NCBI GenBank assembly: GCA_916048095.2
Contig: OU696593.1
Span: 2,848,001 to 2,912,000, forward strand
Length of the DNA stretch: 64,000 nucleotides
Source: Sacculina carcini
Lineage: Eukaryota; Arthropoda; Thecostraca; Sacculinidae
Direction: 5' to 3'
Shown: in pieces, positions 41,701-51,634 of the stretch
How positions within the stretch are numbered: position 1 is the stretch's first letter
Layout of the letters: each line of letters begins with the position of its first letter
Position numbers and translations under genes: made by a program
The notes under the pieces: model-generated
Told to the model about the DNA's origin: nothing
What the model saw: only the letters and a program-made list of their open reading frames with translations
Database searches by the model: none

Positions 41701-42937
41701 TTGGAAAATTACAAATTATATCGTATTGTAGAAAACAAAATTTCTAGCACGATGGTATAATTTATTTTTATGTATAACAAATAGTTACTGAGAAATATTT
41801 GAAAAATGAATTAATTTTAGTCGCCCGGTGTTCTAGTGTAATTTTGGATGTATTTGAGAATTTTGCCAATTTTACACGTTTTTTGTATCATTTGTGGGTA
41901 TAAATTATAGCTTATATTGTAGAACAAAAATTCTCTACACAGTAATATATTCCTGTGTACTCGCAAGTGCGCATAATAGCTGTCAAATTGGCAATATGTC
42001 CGTTTGACTTTACACCCCCGTAACTTCCTTCAGATACACTTTGGAAAATTACAAATTATACCGTATTGTAGAAAACAAAACTTCTAGCACGATGGTAGAA
42101 TTTATTTTTATGTATAACAAATTATTACTGAGAAATAGTAGAAAAATGAATTAATTTTAATCACCCGGTGTTCAAGTGTAATTTTGGATGTATTTGAGAA
42201 TTTTGCCAATTGTACACGTTTTTTGTATCATTTGTGGGTATTAATTCTAACTTTTCTTGTAGAACACAAAATTATCTACACAATAGTATAATTTTTATAG
42301 CTGTACCATTGCTGGTTTATGAGGAATAGATAGCGGAATATTGACCAAAATATTCACGTTTTTTTGCTAATTTTGCCTTTTTGACTTTGTCATTTACACT
42401 TCACACCGCCGCAACTTTTTTTTAATACACTTTGGAAAATTAAAAATTATACCGTGTTGTAGAAAACAAAATTCCCAGCATGATATTATTATTTATTTAG
42501 ATGTGTGATAATTAGTTTTTGAGAAATAGAGAAAAAAGTATAGAAAATCGGACGCGTGGAGTTTAAATAAAATTTTTGAATGTAGATTGAATTTTTTTCC
42601 ATTTTACATGTTTTATATTTAATTTTTGGGTATAAATTATAGTTCGTTGAGTAGAACAAAAAAAAATTCTACACAGTGGTATAATTTGTATAGTTGTACC
42701 ATTGCTGGTTTAGGAGGAGTAGTCTTCAGAAAATTGACCAAAATTTTCGCGTTTTTCAGGGTTCATTTTGTCTTTTCACCGCTATAACTTTTTTTGGTTT
42801 CATTTTTGAAATTTAAAATTTAATCTAAAGTGTAGATAAGAAAATTTCCAACGTGATGGTATATATTGTTAGCGGGTACGCCAAGTGGTGGCCGAGTATT
42901 AGCTGATAGAATATGGACCAAGGATGGTGAACACACA

Positions 42938-42996
42938 TTACATTACATTAAGACATTTATATCGCGCTTTTCACCCGAGGGTCTCAAAAGCGCTCA
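42938..42996 (+). repeat. ATTACATT plus hairpin motif, third copy
   Basis: attacattacattaagacat is followed by foldback GCGCTTTT...AAAAGCGC with inner ACCC-GA-GGGT. It parallels the two copies at 13685-13862, here between the Helitron-like body and the AC-rich repeat. Confidence 0.6.
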
Positions 42997-42999
42997 CAC

Positions 43000-43545
43000 A
43001 CACACTCACACACACACACACAACACACACACACACACAAGCACAAGAGTCATACACATACACAATCACGAACACACACACTCACCTACATACATACACC
43101 CATACACACACACAAAACAGACATATAGACAAGTACATATACGCACAATCACGAACATACACTCACGTTTACATACTCAAAAACACAAAAATGCACACGC
43201 ATACACACATACATATTGAATAAGATAGCAAAGCCGACATACAGCACAGAAGACAACACAACATACAACACATTAAGACAACACAACAGGCATACAACGA
43301 CATACACTCAGATTGACAAATCACAACAAAATAGACACACAAATACAAACCAGAAAACACAACATAGCAGACACACAAAGACATACACTCAAACAAATAG
43401 ACAGAGAACACAACACAACAGACACACAAACACAGATAACAGAGCTCAACACAACAACACACATACAGCATACAATGGAGAAACATACAGACACAAGAAC
43501 AGAAAACACACGCATGAAGCACATACACATAGAAGACAGAATTAG
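43000..43545 (+). repeat. AC-rich interspersed repeat, copy 2
   Basis: CA microsatellite leading into the complex AC-rich unit also at 13269-13690. The same order (ATTACATT hairpin, AC-rich unit, LINE) is seen at both places though in a different arrangement. It abuts the 3' end of the L2-like LINE. Confidence 0.7.
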
Positions 43546-43552
43546 GAAACAA

Positions 43553-46500
43553 TCAGACCTTATATTCAGTACTAATATATACAATATTATTAAGACAGTA
43601 ATAAGACTTAGTGAGAAAGAAATTTTTAGTATGTTTTTTGAAAAGAGATAGAGATTTGATTGAGCGTATTGAGGGAGAAAGCCTATTGTAGATACGAGGT
43701 CCTAAGATAGAGAAACAACGATTGTAGTGAGAATGCCTAGAAGGAAAGGAAGGTTCAACTAGTAGAAAAGGATCGTTAGAAGACCTAAGAGAAAGAGATG
43801 AGGTTTTATAAGACAGAAGGTCAAACAGATACGCAGGCTTACGAAGATAAAGAGCTGAATGAATAATTAAACAAATACGATACTCAACAAGAGCCTTAAT
43901 GGGAAGTAACCTAAGTTTTTGTAAAGAAGAAGATACATGAGAACCCGAAGGAAGATTAAATATCATACGACATGCTTTATTAATAATACATTGAAGTTTC
44001 CTAAGCTGGCGGTGGTTGAGAGATAGTAGAAGAGAACAGCAGTACTGAGTTTTACTAAAGATGAATGAGTTAGCTAACTTAAAGGCAGCAGAGATGGTTA
44101 TATATCTACGAATGGAATAGATACGCCTAAGTTGATAGTTACAACACCTGATAATGTCGGATATGTGTGGATCAAAAGAAAGAGAGTTATCGAGTATGAT
44201 ACCAAGACTACGTACAGAGCAGGATAGAGGTATACTAAGAGAAGTAGTACTATTAGAAGATGGAAAGAGAATATACTTAGTCTTATCAGGATTAAGTTTG
44301 AGATGACGAGTGAACGCCCATCTTTCTATATCAGATAGGATGGTACTAACTGAAGAGTGAGAAATAGACTCAGACGAGAGAAGGATTTGAATGTCGTCAG
44401 CGAATATTTGGAAGGACACATCGTGACGACGAAGAACTTTCCCTACAGAGGTAAGATACATATTGAAGAGGAGAGGGCCTAAGACAGAGCCTTGAGGTAC
44501 ACCACAAGTTAGTGGGCAAGCCTCACTACAAGAATCAGCAGAGGTAGAAACAAACTGAAGTCTATTAGAAAGATAAGAGCGAAAGAAAGAGAGAGCTGTG
44601 CCGCTAATGCCTAAATCTAACAGAGTATCAATAAGAAGCAGATGATTAACAGTGTCAAATGCAGCAGAGAAGTCTAGTTGTATAAGTAGAACATCATTAC
44701 CAGAGAGAGTAGATTTGACAATAGAATCATAGAGAAAAATTAGAGAAGTTTCAGTAGAGTGAAAGTGCCGGAAGCCAGACTGCTCAGCAAGAAACAAATT
44801 GTTAGATTCAATATATTCGGATATCTGTATGTAGGCAGCCATTTCAAGAACCTTAGACAGCCAAGGAATTCTAGAGATTGGTCGATAGTTAGAAAGCGTG
44901 TTAGCATCCAGACCAGATTTCTTAAGTATAGGGAGAATACTGGCAGTTTTAGATGCAAGAAATTCCCCAAGAGTGAAAGAAGCATTGATGAAATTAGCTA
45001 AGAAAGGAAGGAGCAATTCAATGGAGTGAGGAATCCTGGAAAGATCAATGGGGTCGAGAGATGAAGAATGGATTTTAACATGCCTTAAAATAGTTCTACA
45101 GTCAGAAAGGGTAACTAAAGTAAAAGAGTGAATAACAGAGGAGGGTAAGGGCGGAGAGTATAATGGTAGAGCAGCAGGGAACAAGCAACGAATCTTATCA
45201 ATTTTAGACTGGAAGAAATTCATAAATATGGAAGGTAACTGATCAGAAGCAGAATCTGGGAAAACAAGACTACGGGAATTACCTAAAATACTGTCAAAAA
45301 GCTTCCAAAGTTTCTTAGAATTGAGACAGGAAGAAATTTTAGAATTATAGTAAGATTTTTTGGCGGAATCACAAAGAAGATGATGATGACGGCGGGCAGA
45401 ACAGAAAGATTGCCAGGAAGAGTCAGTCTTGAGACGACGCCATTGGCGCTCAAGCCGACGAAGGGAGGTTTTTGAATGTTTAATATCAGAGTTATACCAA
45501 GGACAGCGAGTATTAGTGGAACGAAAGACTTTAATAGGAATAAAGGTTGATTTGAGAGAATCGAGGGATGAGTTAAAGTATCCTAAGAGAGAATTAGGAG
45601 GTATATGAACGAAACATTCAGTAGCAAAAGACAAATGCATATTGACATAAAGAGAGTCCAAATCAGCGTTACAATAATCCGAGAAACTAATAAGTTTGGG
45701 AGATTTGTAAGTGATAGGGAGGCGGGCAGAAAATTCAACTAATGAGTGATCAGAAATGAAGGAATCAATAGGAAAAACAGTGAGATCTCTAATAAGAATA
45801 GTAGAATCGGAGAAAGAAAGGAGGAGATCAAGTGTGTGGCCGTGAACATGAGTAGGGCAGCAGATATGATTACAAAGACCTAATGAATCGATTAATTGTA
45901 AAAACATAGAAGAACAAGACTTGAGATGAGGCGCATCAACCCAAAGGTTGAAGTCACCACAAATCACTATTCTAGAAGAAAAAATTGGAAGAAGTGTGTC
46001 TATAAGAGAAGAAAACTCATCAAGAAAAATTGAGGAAGAGAAAGAATTAAGACGGTAAATGTTGACAATACATACAGGCAGAGTAGTTTTACCTATTACT
46101 TTACAACAGATGTATTCAAATGACTTAATAGGAATTTCTACACTACATAGATAGGCATTAATGATGTTAGAATTATAGACAAAAGAAACACCACCGCCAG
46201 CGCATTTAGTAGGATTAGATACATTCAAAGGGCGACAATTATGAAAAGCTGAGTAGCCAGCAGGAAGAGAGCGGTCAAAGGAGGATATTTCAGCAACAGA
46301 GAGCCATGACTCAATAATCAGAAAAATATCATACTTAGGAAGGATGGACGCAAAAAGTGATATTTTAGACCTAATAGACCTGAAATTCAAGAAAGCACAT
46401 TTTAATAAACCAATTGCATTATTAGATTTAGAACGAGAAATAATAGAAAATGAGTCAGAGAGAGAAGAAAGACACTTATCAGCGGATGAAGTGCTGATTG

Positions 46501-46777
46501 AAGGAAGCAGAACTGAAGATCCAGTATCTATTTCCGAAGTCAACTGCTGAGCACAGTCAGTCAGGCCGGAGGTCACATCTAGTTTTCCGAGTTGGAATCC
46601 TCGACGGTCTGAGTGCGGCTGATCAGATGAGTCCTCGATGATGTGAAGCAAGGACACGACGGGTCGAATGACGTGTGGCCGACGTTCGCACGACCCGCAC
46701 GTGCACAGTTGATACACTTGCGGGCATTCTTCGCCGGGCACGACTTGGTAGTGTGCTTTCCAGCACACCACCCACAA
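43553..46777 (-). CDS. Intact L2-like LINE ORF2: APE endonuclease and reverse transcriptase
   Basis: 1,074 codons without a stop. Endonuclease: CAFLNFRSIRSK (Asn), DIFLIIESWLS (Glu), CIVNIYRLNS, RIVICGDFNLWVD and FISDHSLVEF. RT: LSNYRPISRIPWLSKVLEMA, SGFRHFHSTETSL, motif A IQLDFSAAFDTVNHLLL, motif B CGVPQGSVLGPLLFNMYL and catalytic FADD in FQIFADDIQIL. The C-terminus is FPSRHSHYNRCFSILGPRIY. The wording matches the L2 clade. The first about 66 codons overlap ORF1 in another frame and look non-homologous, so the true start is probably downstream or reached by a frame change. All visible catalytic positions are present. A truncated relative is at 15560-16138. Confidence 0.9.
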   Translation of the reverse strand: MWVVCWKAHYQVVPGEECPQVYQLCTCGSCERRPHVIRPVVSLLHIIEDSSDQPHSDRRGFQLGKLDVTSGLTDCAQQLTSEIDTGSSVLLPSISTSSADKCLSSLSDSFSIISRSKSNNAIGLLKCAFLNFRSIRSKISLFASILPKYDIFLIIESWLSVAEISSFDRSLPAGYSAFHNCRPLNVSNPTKCAGGGVSFVYNSNIINAYLCSVEIPIKSFEYICCKVIGKTTLPVCIVNIYRLNSFSSSIFLDEFSSLIDTLLPIFSSRIVICGDFNLWVDAPHLKSCSSMFLQLIDSLGLCNHICCPTHVHGHTLDLLLSFSDSTILIRDLTVFPIDSFISDHSLVEFSARLPITYKSPKLISFSDYCNADLDSLYVNMHLSFATECFVHIPPNSLLGYFNSSLDSLKSTFIPIKVFRSTNTRCPWYNSDIKHSKTSLRRLERQWRRLKTDSSWQSFCSARRHHHLLCDSAKKSYYNSKISSCLNSKKLWKLFDSILGNSRSLVFPDSASDQLPSIFMNFFQSKIDKIRCLFPAALPLYSPPLPSSVIHSFTLVTLSDCRTILRHVKIHSSSLDPIDLSRIPHSIELLLPFLANFINASFTLGEFLASKTASILPILKKSGLDANTLSNYRPISRIPWLSKVLEMAAYIQISEYIESNNLFLAEQSGFRHFHSTETSLIFLYDSIVKSTLSGNDVLLIQLDFSAAFDTVNHLLLIDTLLDLGISGTALSFFRSYLSNRLQFVSTSADSCSEACPLTCGVPQGSVLGPLLFNMYLTSVGKVLRRHDVSFQIFADDIQILLSSESISHSSVSTILSDIERWAFTRHLKLNPDKTKYILFPSSNSTTSLSIPLSCSVRSLGIILDNSLSFDPHISDIIRCCNYQLRRIYSIRRYITISAAFKLANSFIFSKTQYCCSLLLSLNHRQLRKLQCIINKACRMIFNLPSGSHVSSSLQKLRLLPIKALVEYRICLIIHSALYLRKPAYLFDLLSYKTSSLSLRSSNDPFLLVEPSFPSRHSHYNRCFSILGPRIYNRLSPSIRSIKSLSLFKKHTKNFFLTKSYYCLNNIVYISTEYKV

Positions 46778-47850
46778 GTGGCCTCCTGGGCTCTACACTT
46801 GTCAGACTTGTGGCCATGTCGCTGACATTTGATGCAACGCGTGACCCAGAAGCGATCGTATACAAGGCATCTGCTGTCACCCAAGTAGACGAATCCGGAC
46901 TTCATGATGATGTCACGGATTGTAGGAGAGACAGCCACAACAACTGTTTTGGTGTGCTCCGACGACTTCTTGGAAAACAGCACACGAAAGTCAGATGCGC
47001 GGTTAACTGCAGCTTTGACCAGGCTGTTTTTCCTGCTGACGAATTCAGTTATGTTGTCGTTGGCAATATCAGAGCTGACAGAAGTGATTGTCAACTTGGG
47101 CAGAACCTTTCCAGGGCACGACGTTTTCAGATGGGCCACATGTTTGATTGCCTTCAAGGCGTGACCAGCAGTCTTGCTGTCTGGCAACTTCACCTTGACA
47201 GCACCACGCTTGGTGGTCGTCATAGCCAGCACTGGTACAGATTGAAGTGCCTCTGACACGCGCTTGGAATCCACCGCGACTTCATCGGAAGATTTCACAA
47301 TGATCTCGCGGGATACTGCTTGCGAATATGTGCGCGGCTGCTGCACCGCACACGATGTCGGAGTTGGCAGGAGAGATGTGGGAGTTGGCAGGAGAGATGG
47401 AGGAGTTGGCATGAGAGATGGCGGCGTAGGAAGAAGCGGAGACGAGAGTTTTTGCTTGCAGACCAGTTGAAGCTGCTGCTTGATTTCATTGACAGTCTTA
47501 GTCAGATCTTGCAGTGACTGACTGTCAGCGGGCTTGTCAAGTGGGTATTCATCGGCTTTGGCGGAGGGTGACGAGTGAAAAACACTGTCAAGCCATGCGC
47601 GCATCTCGGCTGTGTTCGAGTCGCGAGCCAGAATGCAGCTCTCACAAGTGAAAGCGCATCTTGTCGTGAAGAAATTCAACACGACGTATCTTGGAAGACG
47701 TGAGCATTTCACATGCACATATTTGCTGCATTTTGAGCAGCACAGTGCAGAGACAGAGACGGCCGTTTTGCACACGCCACAGCTGGTGCCGGCAGGAGGG
47801 GAGGCAGCACGGGAGGGCTGGAGTCCGGTTGGTTTATTTACCACACTCAT
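46579..47850 (-). CDS. L2-like LINE ORF1: PHD-type finger plus three CCHC zinc knuckles
   Basis: 423 residues, intact. Residues about 24-72 form a PHD-like zinc finger (CGVCKTAVSVSALCCSKCSK, then VHVKCSRLP, then FTCESC). A coiled stretch follows (SLQDLTKTVNEIKQQLQLV), then four 7-residue LLPTPPS-type repeats encoded by a 21-bp minisatellite. A middle domain, VKVKLPDSKTAGHALKAIKH, is RRM-like. Knuckles: CIKCQRHGHKSDKC, CGWCAGKHTTKSC and a longer CINCARAGRANVGHTSFD..C. Expected role: nucleic-acid binding in the retrotransposon RNP. It overlaps ORF2 by about 200 bases. Confidence 0.85.
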   Translation of the reverse strand: MSVVNKPTGLQPSRAASPPAGTSCGVCKTAVSVSALCCSKCSKYVHVKCSRLPRYVVLNFFTTRCAFTCESCILARDSNTAEMRAWLDSVFHSSPSAKADEYPLDKPADSQSLQDLTKTVNEIKQQLQLVCKQKLSSPLLPTPPSLMPTPPSLLPTPTSLLPTPTSCAVQQPRTYSQAVSREIIVKSSDEVAVDSKRVSEALQSVPVLAMTTTKRGAVKVKLPDSKTAGHALKAIKHVAHLKTSCPGKVLPKLTITSVSSDIANDNITEFVSRKNSLVKAAVNRASDFRVLFSKKSSEHTKTVVVAVSPTIRDIIMKSGFVYLGDSRCLVYDRFWVTRCIKCQRHGHKSDKCRAQEATCGWCAGKHTTKSCPAKNARKCINCARAGRANVGHTSFDPSCPCFTSSRTHLISRTQTVEDSNSEN

Positions 47851-48204
47851 TGCGAGTGCGATAAAATCGCCGATCGAGACGAATCACAGGCAGACGCGCA
47901 TACAAACACACGTACACTCACACACACACACACGCGCACACGAACGCTCACACACACGCACTCTCACACACAGGAAGGGCGGGCAGACGCGCATACAAAC
48001 ACACGACCCACGCACAGAGACGCCGGCCGGTGTTTGAACACACACACACACACACACACACACGAAGGGTCGGACCAGGCACAAAATAGCACCTAGCCGC
48101 GAAATCTTTAACCACGATCACAACACTGAACACCACGAAAACGCAAATAGCAGGAGCAACACGAAAACACATCCGCACAGGACAATCTCTCAAACAAGAG
48201 TGAA
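47851..48204. repeat. CA-rich flank of the L2-like LINE
   Basis: Contains the LINE 5' edge (about 47851-47890), two copies of gcagacgcgcatacaaacac (about 47891 and 47984), and (CA)n at 48040-48062. A unique stretch 48064-48200 is of unknown origin. Confidence 0.5.
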
Positions 48205-48262
48205 CAGACACACACACACACACACAGACACACAGAGGATCTCTTTTATATATATAGATAGA

Positions 48263-50665
48263 TTTAAGCCCGCCCGTCGTGCGGAACAGTTCATTAAATA
48301 TAATTAATATTGAATTCATAAAAAAATTAGTGAAAATTGAAAAAGAAAAACCAACCCATAGGAATGCTTAGCCAATATAAAAGTCTAAATGTGAAATTTA
48401 TGTTTCAATTTAGAAAACATGTTTTTCCACAACCCGCCTCATATTTAAAGCTGCCCGTCGTGCGGAATAATTCAGAACTCAAACACGAAACAAACACAAA
48501 GAAAATTGATGAAAAACGACCAACATAAAAAGTGAAATTTGTAAATTCTTGTTTTAATTATTGACGATGTTTTTCCCTCAACACTGCTCAAATTCACACC
48601 CGTCCTTCGTGTGTAGTAATTCAGAAGTGTAACACTATCAAAACAATGAAACTTTCTGTCATCTCTATAATTCCAGATTTATGCGTCCGCTAAAACAGCA
48701 TATTCATATAGTTGGCATTGCATGATATTACAACCCATATCCTTATGCAACTTAAGCTTATGCAACTTGAAATTAAACCAATTAAATTATACAGTAAAAT
48801 TCAGTAGTTTACTTTGTTCCCAGTAGTATTTTAACCGCCCGTCGGGCGGAACAATTCATGTGTAAATATTGAGGACAATAAAGCCATTCTATTCAGTATA
48901 GTGTAGCATTAATTAAACTGTACCCAATAAAACCACACCATCCATGCTTGGAGCTAATATGATGCATTCTTAATTGTGATTGGGCTTCAGTGAAATTTAA
49001 TCGGTGTATATTCCTGTGTAATCGCAATTGCGCATAATAGCTGTCAAATTGGTAATATGTGCTTTTGACTTTACACCGCCGTAACTTCCTTCAGATGCAC
49101 TTTGGAAAATTACAAATTATACCGTATTGTAGAAAACAAGATTTCTAGCACGATGGTATAATTTATTTTTATGTGTTACAAATATTTACTGAGAAATAGT
49201 AGAAAAAGGAATTACTTTCAGTCGCCCGGTGTTCAAGTGCAATTTTGGATGTATTTGAGAATTTTGCCAATTTTACACGTTTTTTGTATCATTTGTGGGT
49301 ATAAATTATAGCTTATCTTGTAGAACACAAAATTATCTACACAGTAGTATATTCCTGTGTAATCGCAAGTGCGCATAATAGCTGTCAAATTGGCAATATG
49401 TCCTTTTGACTTTACACCGCCGAAACTTCCTTCAGATACACTTTGGAAAATTACAAATTATACCGTATTGTAGAAAACAAGATTTCTAGCACGATGGTAT
49501 AATTTATTTTTATGTATAACAAATAGTTACTGAGAAATATCAGAAAAATGAATTAATTTTAGTCGCCCGTTGTTCTAGTGTAATTTTGGATGTATTTGAG
49601 AATTTTGCCAATTTTACACGTTTTTTGTATCATTTGTGGGTATAAATTATAGCTTATCTTGTAGAACACAAAATTATCTACACAGTAGTATATTCCTGTG
49701 TAATCGCAAGTGCGCATAATAGCTGTCAAATTGGCAATATGTCTTTTTGAATTTACACCGCCGTAACTTCCTTTAGGTACACTTTGGAAAATTAAACATT
49801 ATACCGTATTGTAGAAAACAAAATTTCTAGCACGATGGTATAATTTATTTTTATGCATAACAAATAGTTACTGAGAAATAGTAGAAAAATGAATTAATTT
49901 TAGTCACCCGGTGTTCAAGTGTAATTTTGGATTTATTTGAGAATTTTGCTAATTTTACACGTTTTTTGTATAATTTGTGGGTATAAATTAGAATATTTCT
50001 TTCAAAATTATCTACAAAATAGTATAATTTTTATAGCTGTAACTCTGCTGGTTTATGAGGAATAGATATGGGGAATATTGACCAAAATATTCGCGTTTTT
50101 AGTGCTAATTTTGCCTTTTTGACTTTGTCATTTTGACTTCACACCGCCGTAACTTTTTCTTAATACACTCTGGAAAATTAAAATTTATACCGTGCTGTAG
50201 CAAACAATATTCCCAGCATGATGGTATTATTTATTTAGATGTGTGATGTTTAGTTGCTGAGAAATAGAGAAAAAAGTATAGAAAATCGGACGCGTGGAGT
50301 TTAAAAAATATTTTGAATGTAGATTGAATTTTTTTCCATTTACATGTTTTATGTTTCATTTTTGGGTATGAATTATAGCCTACCTAGTAGAACAGAATAT
50401 TCTCTACACAGTGGTATAATCGGTTTGGCTGTATCATTTCTGGTTTATGAGGAGTAGATGGCGGAGCATTGACCACAATTTTCGCATTTTTCAGGGTTCA
50501 TTTTGTGTTTTCACCGCGATAACTTTTTTTGGTTTTATTTTTAAAATTTGAAATTTATCCTATCGTGTAGACAAGAAAATTTCCAACGTAATGGTATAAA
50601 TTGTTGGCGGGTACACCAAGTGGTTACCGAGTAGCAGCTTGCTGAAAATGGACCAAGGAGGGTGG

Positions 50666-50700
<35 letters not shown>

Positions 50701-50725
50701 GGAGGATCTCTTTTATATATATATA
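48263..50725 (-). mobile_element. Helitron-like element 3, 3'-truncated
   Basis: Follows the same module order as elements 1 and 2 from an internal cccgcccgtcgtgcgg repeat (48268) through four 340-bp modules to the CAGA tract (50668-50700) and gatctcttttatatatatat. The CTAG 3' terminus is missing at the left edge. The 5' edge abuts the CTAG end of the next unit at 50726. Confidence 0.6.
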
Positions 50726-51634
50726 CTAGCATTAAAACCCGCCCGTTGTGCGGAAGAATTCATAAAAATATTGCAAATTAAAAATAAATAAGGCAAACTC
50801 ATAAAAACCTTAATCAATTAAAAAGTCTAAATTTCATTATTTTTAATTTACATTTTGACAAAATATTTTCACTCAGCCCGCCTCATATTTAAACCCGGCC
50901 GACGTGCGGAATAATTCAGAACTCGAACACCATCCGTTCTGGTTCTTGAAGTCAAATCCATTAGTTTTGTATGTGAATTCATTCTACACGGTGAAATTGA
51001 ACGTTTTATTGCTGCCCGCGGGACATTTTTATTCCATAAAAATGAGCCATCGCTTCGTTTGCGTTTGAAGCCCCTGATCATTGAACCAGCGAACCATGAA
51101 CCAGCGCAATTATGTCACCTCATATTCAAGCATACATACACAGACAGACAGATAATTTCTTCTTTATGTATATATAGCATTAAAACCGCATTAAAACCCG
51201 CCCGTTGTGCGGAACAATTCATAAAAATATTGCAAATTAAAAATAAATAAGGCAAACTCATGAAGACCTTAATCAATTAAAAAGTCTAAATTTCATTATT
51301 TTTAATTTTATTTTGACAAAATATTTTCACTCAACCCGCCTCATATTTAAACCCGCCCGACGTGAGGAAAAATTCAGAACTCGAACACCATCTGTTCTGG
51401 TTCTTGAAGTCAAATCCATTAGTTTTGTATATGAATTCATTCTATACGGTGAAATTGAACGTTTTATTGCTGCCCGCGGGACATTTTTATTTCATAAAAA
51501 TGAGCCATCGCTTCGTTTGCGTTTGAAGCCCCTGATAATTGAACCAGCGAACCATGAGCCAGCGCAATTATGTCACCTCATATTCAAGCATACATACACA
51601 GACAGACAGATAATTTCTTCTTTATGTATATATA
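50726..51634 (-). mobile_element. Two short Helitron-like units (about 450 bp each)
   Basis: Units 50726-51174 and 51175-51634. Each, on the minus strand, runs from TATATACATAAAGAAGAAAT and a TGTCTG tract, through a conserved middle (aagtcaaatccattagtttt in plus orientation), to the CCGCACAACGGGCGGGTTTT end. The first ends in a full CTAG; the second has a degenerate end (gcattaaaaccgcattaaaa in plus orientation, a partial end duplication). Confidence 0.6.

Larger units (their letters stand above)
38934..48258 (-). mobile_element. Helitron-like element 2, split by an L2-like LINE and AC-rich repeats
   Basis: The minus-strand 5' end TCTATATATATAAAAGAG is at 48258 after host A; the 3' end GGGTTTTAATGCTAG is at 38934 before host T. 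The body is 38934-42930 and the 5' terminal piece about 48205-48258. The 3' half copies element 1 module for module (about 95% by eye). The 5' half has more of the 340-bp modules (phrase cgcaagtgcg at about 40875, 41215, 41280, 41620 and 41960). Non-coding. Confidence 0.65.
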
